A stretch of 60,568 nucleotides of DNA, taken from positions 1 through 60,568 of the IMG/VR virus record IMGVR_UViG_3300030060_006589, one strand, 5' to 3'. Position 1 is the stretch's first letter; each line of letters starts with the position of its first letter. Source of the DNA: a virus. Shown one piece after another: positions 51,401-60,500 of the stretch. A program made the translations under genes and the position numbers. The notes under the pieces are model-generated. The model was given only the letters and a program-made list of their open reading frames with translations, had not been told where the DNA came from and did not search any database.

Positions 51401-54208
51401 AGCCACCATATCATTTAAGCTTATTTCTCCAGCAGCCTTTTGCTCATCTGTCAACTCTATTCCATAAGCATTAGCTATATCATCATAATAATTAATCATG
51501 TCATCTTCAGTGTGAACATGTCTTTTATGTACAGCGTGACCAAAACTTTCTACAGCTTGTCTTAAAAATAATCCTGTGCCTGTTTTTTCTGACCACTCCT
51601 TTCCTGGATCAACATTGAATGTTAATACATTAGATATAGCTACTAGCTGAGTTTGATTTTCATAATATCTAGCTTTAAAGTTTTTAAGAACTTCTATCAT
51701 AAACTCAGCGTCTTCTTTAGGTCCTTCCCCAAAGTTTTTAGCTACAAATAAAGGGATTGATTTATCTATTGTTCTTAGCTGCTGTCTAACTCCGATAACA
51801 CCAGTGTTTCTTTCAGACTCAGAATCAAACTTTTCTCTTAAAGCTCTTGCTCCAAAATCTAAATTTGCACTGTATAATGTTTCTCCACCTGGTCCTAATA
51901 CATCACCTGACTGAACCTGTATAAAGCTATACATTTCTTCTAGAGTCATTTTTTTACCACTAGGAAGAGTCATCTTTTCATTCTTCCATATATCCTGATT
52001 CATTAACTCAGTCGAGTATAAACCATCTTGAGCTCTCATTAATTGATCAACAAATGAACCGTAGTCATCAGCTTGATTTAAAGCCTGAATAAATTGACTC
52101 TCTTTATTTGTTATTTGTTGTTGTATTATTTTATCTTCTTGTGTAGCGGTAGGTCCTTCTATTCTTTCTCCAGACTGATCAAACATTTCAGTTCCCTTTT
52201 CGTAACCTCTTTTCTGTCTATTTTCTTCTGTTTTATTTCTAAGAATAGTTATTTCTTGATTTAATTTAGTTGACTGCTCTATATACTCCTCTTCATCGAT
52301 CTTTTCATTTTGCCTTTGCAGTTCTAAATTTTGAAGTTTTTTAGTTTTATCTTTTAAAGCGTTGTTTAGTTTTAACTGAGTCTTATAAGTTTCTGCATTT
52401 TGCCAATCTATATCAGCAATAGTCATGTTAATATTACTTAACCTGGAATTTTCCATATCAGACACCATGTTCATAAACACTTTGTCATTAAGCATTTCTT
52501 CTGTGCTCTTAAACTTAACTCCTCTATTACTCTGGTAATTATTTAATACTTTTTTGTATTCAGTGTCAACAGAAAATTGATCACTTAAATCTTGCTGTAT
52601 TTCGCTTTTAATCTCTCCTATAACCAGATTCATTTGGTAACTCTCAGATCTATCTATACTTGCATTTATTTGATCGTTACTGCTATTATAAAAAGCTACT
52701 CTTTGTTCGTGAGTCTTTAAACCTCCATAGGCTGTTTTAACATCATTCACACCATGCTTGTTAGAAGAGGATAATATTTGTGATGTCAACTTCTTCTTAG
52801 CTAGTTTTATATTTTCTATCTTATTTGTTAACTCCTCATACTTAGTTTTCTGATCTTCATTAAGATTATTATAATTTACATTTCCAAGTATAGTTTTCTG
52901 TTCCACCCCCTCTTCATATACAGCTTCTGGTCTTTTAAATTTATTCTTCTTTTGCTCCTTGTATAAGTGCTTACCACCAATAAGCTCACTTCTTTCACCT
53001 AGCAAACTAGCCATATGGTTATCCATGTTCAAGATAGTCTCATACTGAGCCAAACCATCAGCATCTAAAGATTGGTATAATTGCTCCTCATCTTCTATTG
53101 ATAACCCAGAGTCTACTCCGTATTCTGATAATATTTCCTCGTTTTGACCTCCCCCTAAAGGAACTTCATACATGTACGTATTATTATTAGCATTAAGACC
53201 AGAAAGTAGATCTTTACCATTTTCAGATATAGATGTTGTTAAGGGGATCTCTAACCCCTCATAATTAATCATACCTCCGTCTTCCACATTCTCTAGTAAG
53301 AATTGAAAATTTTCAGGGTTTTGACCATACAAATCTACAGCTTTGTAAAAATTAGAATCTCCTTCTACTCCGTAAAATTGTTCAAAATTTTGATTAAACT
53401 CTACCTTTTTTAACTCTGCTTGAATCTCAGCATCATTTCTAGATTTTTCTCTTTTTTGAAGGTCATGTTGATTTTGTATATCTATTTTTAGATCTGCCAT
53501 TATATTGACAGGAACCTCTGACGGATCTACAGGTGATCCATTTTTAGTAAAAGTCTTTAGTATATAGTCATAGTCCCAAGTGTCTTGGTCCTCGTTTATA
53601 ATTGGCTCGTCAGGAACTATGGCTCCATTTTGAGCTTTGAATGGTTTATTTGTTGGGATTTCTACAACCTTAGAAGCTGGCGATGTTGTCATTTTACCTC
53701 CAGGTTTCAATACGCCCTGGTACCCACCGTCTGCATAAACATGTATAGGATAATTTTGTCTACCCTCTAATGATCTAGGTTTTTTACCTTTAAAATTAAG
53801 AGTAGCTGAGGTCCCAGGCTTTGCCCCTTCTAATCCTTTATACAACTCTTCATCTGTGCTTAAATTAAGATCAGTTACAAAGGCTCCATCTTCAGCTGTA
53901 AAACCCTTATTATTTTCGCTTATTTCTAATTGCTCCGATTCTCCAGTTTCCGATTCTAATAAACCATTTGCCGAATCTTTTTTTTTTAAGGCGTAACGGT
54001 TAACTACACTTGTTATGTCACTATCACTAGGTGTGTATTCTGTTAGTGCACCGTAAATGTCTTTAACCATGGTTTCATAATCACCATCGTACTGGGCAAA
54101 TATCGAGTCAATCTCAACTTGAGTCAACCTATGATCAGGTTTAAACTTCTTGTAGAAATCTATTACGAATTTAATAGCGTTTTTATCTTTTTGATATACT
54201 ACTGCCAT
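42500..54208 (-). CDS. Giant polyvalent-type internal virion protein (3902 aa)
   Basis: This is a single uninterrupted frame of 3902 codons. The start has a short helical module (FYKKFKPDHRLTQVEIDSIF), then 'AEDGAFV' and 'KAQNGAIVPD' motifs. Hydrophobic segments occur near residues 940 and 1110. Near 1470 is DLFRAVHDFFGHTELGNGFG and then TTETRGQNSWVNFNQS, a domain known from phage polyvalent proteins. Around 1890-2140 lies a DUF7178-like stretch with FNFGAAPIFAGMSEQQKIEL and SMWFIEKQIY. Around 3100-3400 is an LPD38-like region (GAPAFFIANIFYDFAQ). It is probably packed in the capsid and ejected with DNA. Domain names are recalled, not searched. Confidence 0.75.
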   Translation of the reverse strand: MAVVYQKDKNAIKFVIDFYKKFKPDHRLTQVEIDSIFAQYDGDYETMVKDIYGALTEYTPSDSDITSVVNRYALKKKDSANGLLESETGESEQLEISENNKGFTAEDGAFVTDLNLSTDEELYKGLEGAKPGTSATLNFKGKKPRSLEGRQNYPIHVYADGGYQGVLKPGGKMTTSPASKVVEIPTNKPFKAQNGAIVPDEPIINEDQDTWDYDYILKTFTKNGSPVDPSEVPVNIMADLKIDIQNQHDLQKREKSRNDAEIQAELKKVEFNQNFEQFYGVEGDSNFYKAVDLYGQNPENFQFLLENVEDGGMINYEGLEIPLTTSISENGKDLLSGLNANNNTYMYEVPLGGGQNEEILSEYGVDSGLSIEDEEQLYQSLDADGLAQYETILNMDNHMASLLGERSELIGGKHLYKEQKKNKFKRPEAVYEEGVEQKTILGNVNYNNLNEDQKTKYEELTNKIENIKLAKKKLTSQILSSSNKHGVNDVKTAYGGLKTHEQRVAFYNSSNDQINASIDRSESYQMNLVIGEIKSEIQQDLSDQFSVDTEYKKVLNNYQSNRGVKFKSTEEMLNDKVFMNMVSDMENSRLSNINMTIADIDWQNAETYKTQLKLNNALKDKTKKLQNLELQRQNEKIDEEEYIEQSTKLNQEITILRNKTEENRQKRGYEKGTEMFDQSGERIEGPTATQEDKIIQQQITNKESQFIQALNQADDYGSFVDQLMRAQDGLYSTELMNQDIWKNEKMTLPSGKKMTLEEMYSFIQVQSGDVLGPGGETLYSANLDFGARALREKFDSESERNTGVIGVRQQLRTIDKSIPLFVAKNFGEGPKEDAEFMIEVLKNFKARYYENQTQLVAISNVLTFNVDPGKEWSEKTGTGLFLRQAVESFGHAVHKRHVHTEDDMINYYDDIANAYGIELTDEQKAAGEISLNDMVAQGVGTTLPIMIEMIATMPIAGAGLKTLTKVPMIKNVMVAAKTTDVGKFWWNFSENVVRGAVAFEMTSGDQATWRMGAAEGATEQIVNSLFKRTPVTRGLLTLYRNFGKPGVKITTLPPRILAGGGAELLAEYSGEFVENLTNMGFNWEEALMQTVGQSKDERINKLMTTAIICVGLSSGFTLLTANSIEQNFQDMLDSGSLNPEDTKLVQDFLGVMDDYKKSPQGEQLRLWGDEDWDNMVSETPDHLSALDGGDDDGGDTPGGPAFNIGEGPGGLPTVKDDERDKKPLYVISGADADFGTSISKNEVLSMLSNPSVVEDIKSGKVNLSINNDQELSDLISRITSPMPASGGRQLTLFEDESVRSSAGNTSSVNPGNRLFNDPNPETSSITRNYINTNSPQLGIQHSDPQPVTEINEQNSKNIADAYESMENNPNDPKVKKAYTALANETTMQYQSLINAGYTIEVYKGKGEPYANSDEMIKDVRDNKHLYIFGTEAGFGQEQISDQMREENPLLQGTEFTDVNGEPLLVNDLFRAVHDFFGHTELGNGFGVKGEENAWLNHSRMFSHDARRAMTTETRGQNSWVNFNQSLRREDGSIPQKGDPDYVRPQDRPFADQKIGLLPDEFVFQQPAKAEVDTEAGAEIVQDTPFKYNRSTKLYEGTVNGRPFSLSKKYGKQEWVESTSGTLLGRTKKEAIKTLKVSMQGLPVMDLMASTDQITEDLAGVIDLINASTNPHESDLDPNIKSAENTETLVDRTIRGIDSELDRINRNKGKNLYMDITMGLGPVAWETFLKTLKASLKAGQAISVAFNNAVESIKGLDEVKDESIESLKKRFLFNNDGVVKFAEEAITNKVTGAKFFEALQERYPDQYNEIEAKEIYKIAKQRVNPKVVRGNYTKNELKQIDNLQRKIDQHNNVDMKNDPSLSDPMQILFDGGFVVLKNGKPVIKTLSFNFGAAPIFAGMSEQQKIELASNLLIQDFNVNSSKIDLEKATGWYSKTKDLIQQKFGGNAPIFFELLGVTSPQAPPQVIFRKSTEVLRSYSEGKFDESLEVYDAKVKDIMAQYDQGVFGTGKKALFKAKELIRQASSDQDVVAAIKKKNGKSFGLPVVTSGIVRVLYGNWLSNNPANKTGQFYNNLSLRDRSATIDVWAARNMRRILYSQGGFVPFRRRQSQETTVGNKDFAFAQSVYAIAAKKLNLNPDDLQASMWFIEKQIYNESGFTGDVRAKEQSTMENAVRSADITDRVMIGASTFIGNTSPEQKNRIYSAAARAVQKALERNATDEEIAAVIAETMQGSIRMDQALQNLDAIVKQLGAMGRPYQSEGIYMNQTEDTINLEMLVDAGTDISPLVDELLTTAINNEQESVFISKVTTEQDPNARPFRRIEFSEPMTLTEAREFANEHFGPNGVEGLTLNYNQQAEVVGMSMQFVPEYLMEPMGEGLTMENIDNLGSKWTEGVNKAIREIQEKYGDDIFNTVEFGYINTKVFTNGEYETTTRQEKSFDTDINRELARRQRAINSGDNAQDISDLRTGDEYSSRSVQRFQILTDFADKLDQIYKDLGGNAYADPFMSVPIIRAALKTASLTLRATSSVATAIDAAIDYLKKAQAEGDKFVPNQEAEIRELFRDFLSTQEGLFNPKQSNMAGETELTEEEASKLDELDEHLEKTREEQDQIEDSSNSEVDTKDWTLQDYAEALSNLQKDQDAAFSRGKDNFFGRLKNFRKTLDDKFVALKELTVDSKYRIKRSIRNIGKDLNLGETASNALASITLWLTVPGTAKEFIDQANKRIWGTLSSAQIKLVGQLSTLERIIEIDNLYDAQKSAADAIIKNLNSLSKKLGKAKKDQKSAIKEAIKQAESELDNIYKDNSNINIKKNEDGSGYYLEYLTKDKDGKDISERMKPGIKPVLDPTTKKKKFPWRLKHPETKNPKGEGYMMMNKELAQGMIDSMKEEQGDRFNIIRETTDKLFEEYRNELKRNFEAGLIDEATYNELKNLKYNPRKFVDHVIFAERDIISQRRSGRSEKGDHMQSPIKTLKQGSDQVLYMDPVKLLQNTLAIGAKLRAENEVRKGIYNMISAIASQGFEYINGLKLKGEDIGYILKDGEQVADGHIEMSYSENGKNIRFAMKNAAYKSLFANPRDGIPTSGWARKALSPLRRAGSILKVFATGVGAPAFFIANIFYDFAQQVIFTDTYNGKWYGSTLATKFAVAGKDWLSVMIDAATNGPLSQEYKMLGGSLEFMTRYGLMDYVEDTAIDEVQLEKRVREIMADPANKLPEFDARQQAAREQVNSLYGDEAPYVNPNTKSGWDIFKRFISAPNSTSEMTGRLANYKRWTKKYVQEYKDKNDGQEPTGEDLIAIKKRAVANAVDYANFNNGGTAIKAVDAMGFAYLNAASQVLDKSVRYVSENPAQFAWDTAQWALTFGAGLMAYNLQYFDILDEDEEERLQENLNQAIANGDTESEKEIRQKLYENRRYFINHINDYDLENYHCVILPGKVTDIISQEKETALQDQLRIAKSMEVGPERDARIAEIKEQLSDNKIITPRYFKIPSDARMNVFRAITEDMMFKHVTGSDFRNLGKDVFSYTPWGRGEDKNSYGRILQKAIPTGAGNPRDLMASNPLLNATAKVLWNYDAFYNKPVWSDKFEAENGYNQYRGLSDSYEDRILKDISKGFDKIGLAEGGIPVTTTKSALGSLFTNMDRNPWYAAINHMYVASQGGLSDTEKEKYGNQMNLFMNDFLGPATKRYVGDIDLLRNKKSKLQSEADHVRKTEERFQANLKLSYDAVMKEMNVRQDPDTNEWIDSEGKTMRLSDLDGDGYLDPAEMFLSRSNEIINKVEEELRGRLGEDEVIDDLMWNRGEIKKRINRMVIMNWNYSTASSDVQQAITDYKQGNPMTAAYMMWMLKNGKTGLNEQQQTDLRHTLEGRDSNGKRYEKEDPEYIENIMENPEVLYMMRMWSAADEEKLKRIRGNN

Positions 54209-54226
54209 ATTTAATTAATTTTAATT

Positions 54227-56284
54227 TTATGCCATGGATCCAGGAAAATTCCATTCTCCATCTATTATATTATCTTCACCCATAGCAAACTCTTTTCTAT
54301 TGCCATCCTCTATTACAACTTTCTTAATTTTCTTTAAATTATCAAGACCACCCTGGTAAGATTTTAATTCTTCTGAACTAAACAGTGAATTATTTACAGG
54401 GAAGAATCCCGCTATACCATCATCATTATTTAATATTTGATCTATAGTTTCTGACTTCCAATTCTCTCCTACATATAGTTTCCTAACGTCATCACTTTCT
54501 TTAGGCTTCCAGTACCCTTCAACACCAAACACTACTAATCCATTTTCTGCCGATTCAGCATCTGCAAATATAAATGAATTTGTATCCTTATCCCATGAAG
54601 TGTTTGCCATTAATTCACCAGTTCTTTTATCTATAACTCTATAACCCATCTTTCCTGCGGACAAATTACCTTGGACTCCACCCTTTTGAAGAATTTTAGT
54701 TAAGGTATTATCATAAGCTACGAATCCAATATCATTTTGGCTATTTAAATTATTAATATCTGTTTTTTGCCACGCTCTTTCTTTATTTTTAAGATCTTTA
54801 GTTAAAGTCAGCTGTCCACCTATATCGTTAGTTGCAGTTACCTTTTCATTAGTATTTTCATCGTAATCAATAACATACGTTAGCGTATCAGAAGTAGCAT
54901 TGTTCCAATCCCATATCTCAGATCCAGTTTGAGTCACAGTGCTTGGGGCTTTAATATTAACACTAGCATGTCTAGACTTCCACTGAGACAAGATCATTTC
55001 ATTCATGTAATCCTGATAAGTTTCTATTTTTTTACCTGGAGCGTATTTACTAGATCCTTTTAAAGACTCTGGCAATTCTCCTAGTAACTTTTCTGTATCA
55101 TTAGGGTCTTGAGAGTCACCTAATTGTATTAGTCTAACAACTTCATCTAAAGCTTCTGGGCTAGGATTTAAATTACCTTGTTGCTTTAATATCTCCTCTG
55201 CCGCCATTCTAGAAGCTATATTTCCATAGTTAGTCATCCAACCACCTTTCCCTTGATTTAAGGTTCTATTCCATCTTGAATTTTCATTTGCTTGATCCCA
55301 CAGACCATTCATAGCTTCAGCAGTTATATAAGAATTAGTTCCTCCAACAGCCTCATCTCTTATTAAATCAAACTGTAATCCCTCAGATATCTTAATAATT
55401 CCATTTGTAGAGTATTTATTTTTATCTAATTGAGTAAAGTCTCTACTCCAGTAGTCATGAAAAGCAACCTCACTACCTTCTTCACCATACACTATATTAC
55501 CTTTGACATCAAACTTTAATAAAAGAGGATTGTACTCTTGATTGTAGATAGACTCAAATTTATACTTTCCTGATTTTGCTTTAACAACCTGATTATTTCC
55601 ATCTAATCCATACGCCACGAGAGGCTTACCATCGGAGCTTAATAAATACTGCTCCCCATTAGGACCTGTTTCATATTGATATTCACCATTTACTTTAAGT
55701 GCTGTTTGTTGTCCTGAACCATCGTCATTAGCTGTACCCTCAGCGTTCCACATCCAGCTGTATTGATCCATATTTTCTCCATCACCCATTTTCTCCTCAA
55801 CCATCTCTTTAGTCAGCAATACATCATCCTGCTCTAATAGATCTATATTATAAGTGTGACCACCGAACTCATCTACGTCATATACTTTATCGTAAAAAGC
55901 TTTGTAGTCGGTAACATATCCTGAAGTATGATCTGCAAAATGACCTACCTGACGTAGCATATTTTCATATATAGTGTTTATAGCATCATTATATTCTCCC
56001 TCTATATCGTCAGTAGCTGTGTTTTTATGATTAAGTTCGTTAGCGTATCTAGCAGCAAATGCATCTAGTTGCCTAAATAGCTCTTCCTGTCCAGGCATGA
56101 ATTTTTCAGCAAACGTAGGATTTATTTCTGTTTTTCTAACAGCAGATTGTTTCATCTCATCACCCTCCTTTCCCTGTCTTTGATTAATCTGTCTCTCTCT
56201 GAGTCTTAGTTCTTGCTTCTTTAATCTGTGACCAGCAAAGTCAAATATATTAGGGTTAAAACCACTAGTAAATCCTCCAGCCAT
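54227..56284 (-). CDS. Internal virion/cargo protein candidate (685 aa)
   Basis: The protein begins MAGGFTSGFNPNIFDFAGHR followed by a Lys/Arg/Gln-rich helix (LKKQELRLRERQINQRQGKE). The rest is hydrophilic, with a mixed strand and helix body, rich in N, D, G and Y, with WMWNAEGTANDDGSGQQTAL in the middle. It lies between the 410-residue leader protein and the giant protein, 18 bases from the giant start. Position suggests a packaged cargo or ejection protein. No family is recognised. Confidence 0.6.
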   Translation of the reverse strand: MAGGFTSGFNPNIFDFAGHRLKKQELRLRERQINQRQGKEGDEMKQSAVRKTEINPTFAEKFMPGQEELFRQLDAFAARYANELNHKNTATDDIEGEYNDAINTIYENMLRQVGHFADHTSGYVTDYKAFYDKVYDVDEFGGHTYNIDLLEQDDVLLTKEMVEEKMGDGENMDQYSWMWNAEGTANDDGSGQQTALKVNGEYQYETGPNGEQYLLSSDGKPLVAYGLDGNNQVVKAKSGKYKFESIYNQEYNPLLLKFDVKGNIVYGEEGSEVAFHDYWSRDFTQLDKNKYSTNGIIKISEGLQFDLIRDEAVGGTNSYITAEAMNGLWDQANENSRWNRTLNQGKGGWMTNYGNIASRMAAEEILKQQGNLNPSPEALDEVVRLIQLGDSQDPNDTEKLLGELPESLKGSSKYAPGKKIETYQDYMNEMILSQWKSRHASVNIKAPSTVTQTGSEIWDWNNATSDTLTYVIDYDENTNEKVTATNDIGGQLTLTKDLKNKERAWQKTDINNLNSQNDIGFVAYDNTLTKILQKGGVQGNLSAGKMGYRVIDKRTGELMANTSWDKDTNSFIFADAESAENGLVVFGVEGYWKPKESDDVRKLYVGENWKSETIDQILNNDDGIAGFFPVNNSLFSSEELKSYQGGLDNLKKIKKVVIEDGNRKEFAMGEDNIIDGEWNFPGSMA

Positions 56285-56286
56285 TA

Positions 56287-57519
56287 TTATATATATTTTA
56301 TTTTTGATTTAGGTTTGTAGTGCATTTTGGCTCCACCCATAGCTACTTGATCTAAGTTTTTTTCTCTATGTGCTTGAGCTGCCTGCTCCCATTTAGCAAA
56401 TAATCCTTTTAATTTATTAAAGACAGCATCCTTATCTCCTTCAGCTAAAAGATTTTCAAACTCAGCAACATCTTTAGGAGGCACAATAGCCTCACCTCCA
56501 GTCATTTCTCCTATTTTTTCACCTTCCTGAACTATATCAATAGGATTCTCTTCGTGAGAAAACTTTCCTGGTGTAACATCAGCTTTTTCAGCTGGCACAA
56601 TATTTTGTTTTTCTCCCTCTTCATATTCCACTTCTTTATCTTCAGAATTTGTTAATTCTTTCTTTTTTTCAACCTTCATACCTTCTTCCCCAAATGGATC
56701 AATAAGACCTACAACAGTATCTATACCAGCAGAAATAAAATCTGACCAGGCAGCTAGTTCTTGCCCTTCTAGCTCAATTAATCCTGCTATCGCTGATGCT
56801 GATAAATCACCTCCTGCTGCTGCTGACTGAGCCGCTAAATCTCCTGCTAAATCAAACATAGACTGGTCTGCACCAAACTGCTGCTGAGCCTGTTGACCAA
56901 CTAACTGACTTGTTTGCCCTGTTTCAAACTTTTCTATGTCTGTTAACTGTTGTTGATATCTTTCATCCATGGCAGCACCTTTCTCTTGAGCCTGTATAAG
57001 AGCTTGATCTGTAGATCCTAAAACATCTTTTATACCTGTCATCTTACCTGTTCTACCTATATCACTTAATACTCCTGTTGTTTGCTGACCTATACTATCT
57101 TTTATACCTTCCATAAATTCAGTAGAAGTTTTCTTAGGTCTAGCTATACCTATATTATCAATCTGATCTTGAAGTGTTTGATAGGATGCTAGATCATCGG
57201 GGTCAGAACTAAAGCCTGTATTTGTTGCAACTTGATTAGCTAAATTATATCCTGTAGTTCCAGCACCTAATTGTTGATCTACACCCATTTGATATAAACC
57301 TCCAGCACCTGTAAATGTGTCTTCCCATTCCTCTCCCCCCAGTATTTCTTGCATACTACCAATCCCAAATAAATTAACAAGAGGGTTTATAATGGGGCTT
57401 ATAAGTCCATATTGAGCTTTATAATGTTTGCCATCAGATTTATAAGACTTTTTCTTATTTTTTCCTCCTTTGCCATATTTTACGGAAGATGTGGGCTTAT
57501 ATGTATATTTTTTCTTCAT
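56287..57519 (-). CDS. Internal virion protein with basic leader (410 aa)
   Basis: The protein has a Lys/Gly/Tyr-rich leader (MKKKYTYKPTSSVKYGKGGK) and then HYKAQYGLISPI. The middle is rich in Q, A and G (QQAQQQFGADQSMFDLAGDL). Later it has TPGKFSHEENPIDIVQEGEK followed by IGEMTGGEAIVPP, a block recalled from Bacteroidota phage virion proteins. The C-terminus is again basic (YKPKSKIKYI). It follows the tail protein gene and starts the cargo group. It should be packed in the head or the tail lumen. Confidence 0.6.
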   Translation of the reverse strand: MKKKYTYKPTSSVKYGKGGKNKKKSYKSDGKHYKAQYGLISPIINPLVNLFGIGSMQEILGGEEWEDTFTGAGGLYQMGVDQQLGAGTTGYNLANQVATNTGFSSDPDDLASYQTLQDQIDNIGIARPKKTSTEFMEGIKDSIGQQTTGVLSDIGRTGKMTGIKDVLGSTDQALIQAQEKGAAMDERYQQQLTDIEKFETGQTSQLVGQQAQQQFGADQSMFDLAGDLAAQSAAAGGDLSASAIAGLIELEGQELAAWSDFISAGIDTVVGLIDPFGEEGMKVEKKKELTNSEDKEVEYEEGEKQNIVPAEKADVTPGKFSHEENPIDIVQEGEKIGEMTGGEAIVPPKDVAEFENLLAEGDKDAVFNKLKGLFAKWEQAAQAHREKNLDQVAMGGAKMHYKPKSKIKYI

Positions 57520-57524
57520 TTTTA

Positions 57525-57556
57525 CAAATATATTTATTATTTTTCACTTCTACAAG
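57525..57556 (-). promoter_or_regulatory. Promoter-like site before the internal virion genes
   Basis: On the minus strand CTTG (plus-strand CAAG 57553-57556) is 20 bases from TATATTTG (plus-strand CAAATATA 57525-57532). The -33 box has one mismatch. Only five bases separate the -7 box from the ATG at 57519, so any transcript from it would be nearly leaderless. Confidence 0.4.
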
Positions 57557-60500
57557 TTAGTCATCACTTAACTCACTATTAAATATTGTAGCACTACCAC
57601 TGAATATTTCCAGTAGCTGCTTGGACTTTTTCTTCATTTTCACCTCCATGTACCTACCTTTCATTCTATCTCCCTCAGCAAAACCGCTTCTCTTGATAAA
57701 TAAAAACTCATTAGCAAAAGGATTCGCATCTTCATTTAATACAATTTCTGTACTACTATTTAATTCAGATATAGTACCTACAAGGACATCGTTAGTTCCA
57801 TCACTATAAAATAACTGGTCCCCATAAGAGTCAGATGTTACATCAGAAGAAGTTCCTAATATAATGTTTGAGGATCCAAAACTCGTATCGGTTCCCGTTA
57901 CAGTTGTTAAAGATTCCTCTAAAATTTGACCATTACCTAGTCCTATAATCTCTGACCCCGTGCTACCACCTGTAACAAAAGGTATTTGTGTATATTGTTT
58001 ATTTTCTCTCTGATCAAAATTATGTCTATCAATAGAAGTTTCTGTCATATCAGTAATTAAAGTGATATCATAAGAGGTGTTTTCAGTTTCTTCTACTCCT
58101 TGATCATCTACCTCAAAAGCTTGATTAGCTTCTAAAGTTATAGACTTAAATCCTTTTACTGTTGATGGCATATCGTTTATAGAGAAGTCTAGCTCAGTAT
58201 TGTAAGTTATACCATAGAAAGTGTTATAATTTTCATCATCAATATCATGCAGATATAGACTACCACCATCCCAAGAAACAAACAGTCTATTTATCTTACA
58301 ATAATATTCAGCAATATGAGAATAAAAACTTGTCCATCTCTTCTGCTTATCTCTCCAAGCTGCTACTGAACCATCAATAAAGTTTAATCCATGTGCCACC
58401 GCTTCCTCCCACTGCTCAAAACTTTCCCACTGGTCTGAATTTTGATCAAACGTTTTTCTTGAGTGAGGTATAGGGTCTGTTTGAACTAAATATTCTTCAT
58501 GCTTAGGATTAAATCCACCTTTTATTCTAAAATATTTATGTTCACCTGAAATCATTGATCCATTTATAGAACCATAATTACTACTCCAATTATACTGAGG
58601 ATCATAAGTTCTATATTCCTCCTCTTTATCTCTAAAGTAATCATGCATCTTAGCATCAGATATAGGAGTTATACCATCTCCAGAAAGTCTCAATACAGCT
58701 CCTCTTCGTATATCTGTCCAATATAACACCATTCCATTAGCTACAAATGACTCAGGGTTTCTGCTAATACCGTAATTACCAGCAAATGGTATCATAGGGT
58801 TTAAAACTTTATTAGAAACACCAACAGTGCCTTGACCATCAGCACTAAGAAGTATATCTCTTTGAACAGGTATTTTATAGGTAGCATCTTCCTGTATCAT
58901 CACTATGTCAGTCTCTCTATAGAATAATTTTTGTATAGTTCCATATATCCTACTATAATCTTCCCAGTTTCCTAAATTGTAATCAAAGGTGCTAAGACCA
59001 TTAAAATTAGTTGCTGGCTGATAAACATCAGAATATGTTATAGAGGCTTCTTTGTCAATTTGCTTATAAAATGCTGAATACACATTAGCCCTACCTATAC
59101 TAACATGATTACTATCTGTGTAGTCGTTTAAGAAATAGTCTTCTACATAAAATTCTTCAAACCCTCTAGTTCCAGAGTTAAAATTCTGCATTCTTCTTTT
59201 CTTGTAATACACATCGCCAAATAAAAACTCTCCTGTAGCAGGGTCAGCAAATGTAGAGTTTCCAAAAGCATCTGTAGTAACAACTCCCCCCTGATTCGAC
59301 AAGGGACCTAAATGCACACCTCCACTGGTGCTTATATTATATAACTCACTAAACTCAAAATACAGAAGCTCTCCTGGATCTGCGTCTGGTTTAGGTTTGT
59401 ATATTTCAACTACCGCCTGCTCTAATAAATCACTGTTTGCAGCAACAGAAGCTGCGGAGTAGTTAGCTAAAGGGTTTCCATTCGTGTCTAATAATTGGTC
59501 TATAACTAGGTACCATCCATCTTCTGAGCCATCATTTTCAAGTGCATTTAATCCGTCAATATCCCTTATAGGTATATTAGGATTGTTTTGAGCATAAAAC
59601 TCAAACCCCGAAACTCTAGCGTCTATATATTCTGTTAAAAAAGTATCACCAGTAAATGCTGTTGTGGTTTGACTACCTCCAGTTATAATCCTTACCCTAT
59701 CACCTTTTGTAAATTCATAATCTAAGATGCTTATATCAGGATTTGGAACTGCGTTAGGATCTAGCTCAGCGTTTGTTATATATGAGTCATCAGAACCTTT
59801 TAAACCCCTTAAACTTAAGAATATTCTATTATCATCAGAAGCTGGATCTTGATTATTAAAGGCGTGTAATACTCTAAACTGAACAAATTCATCTACAGTG
59901 TTGTTTCTAGAGTAGAACCATCTATAGTATTTAGCCCAATCAGGAGCTTGATGGTGTATTTCCCATTTCATTGTTACAGCTCCAGTAAGATCAGCGGTTA
60001 CACCAGTGGGAACGTCACCACTTACCCTCTCTGTAGGAAACTTTACGTAACACTTAGACGTGTCATCGGTTAACACTGTAGAACACCTACCCTTTTCATC
60101 GTAATAAGCTATACCAAAACTATGATAAGCTCCACTTTTAAAAGAAGGCACTGCATCTCCTGTTTCAAATGTTACTAGATTTTGATATGTGGCTCCACCA
60201 TATAAACCCGCTTGACTATGTCCATACTGAGGAGCAACATTTAATGACACTTTAGGCACATCAAAAGCTTCAGTGTAGTTACCATATGCTAATCTATTGT
60301 TTCCTAATATTGTTTGTGTATGTGCAGATCTAGGCACAGCATCAAATAACCTTTCTCCTTCTCCCGCCTGAACAATAGGATATGCTTGGTCATTGTAAAA
60401 AGTTATTTGTTGTTCTGACTCATCATTTAATTGCCAAGCACTGAAATCATTATCTAATGTAGCAATTAAAGAATATGGACCTCTATTACCTCTACTTGTA

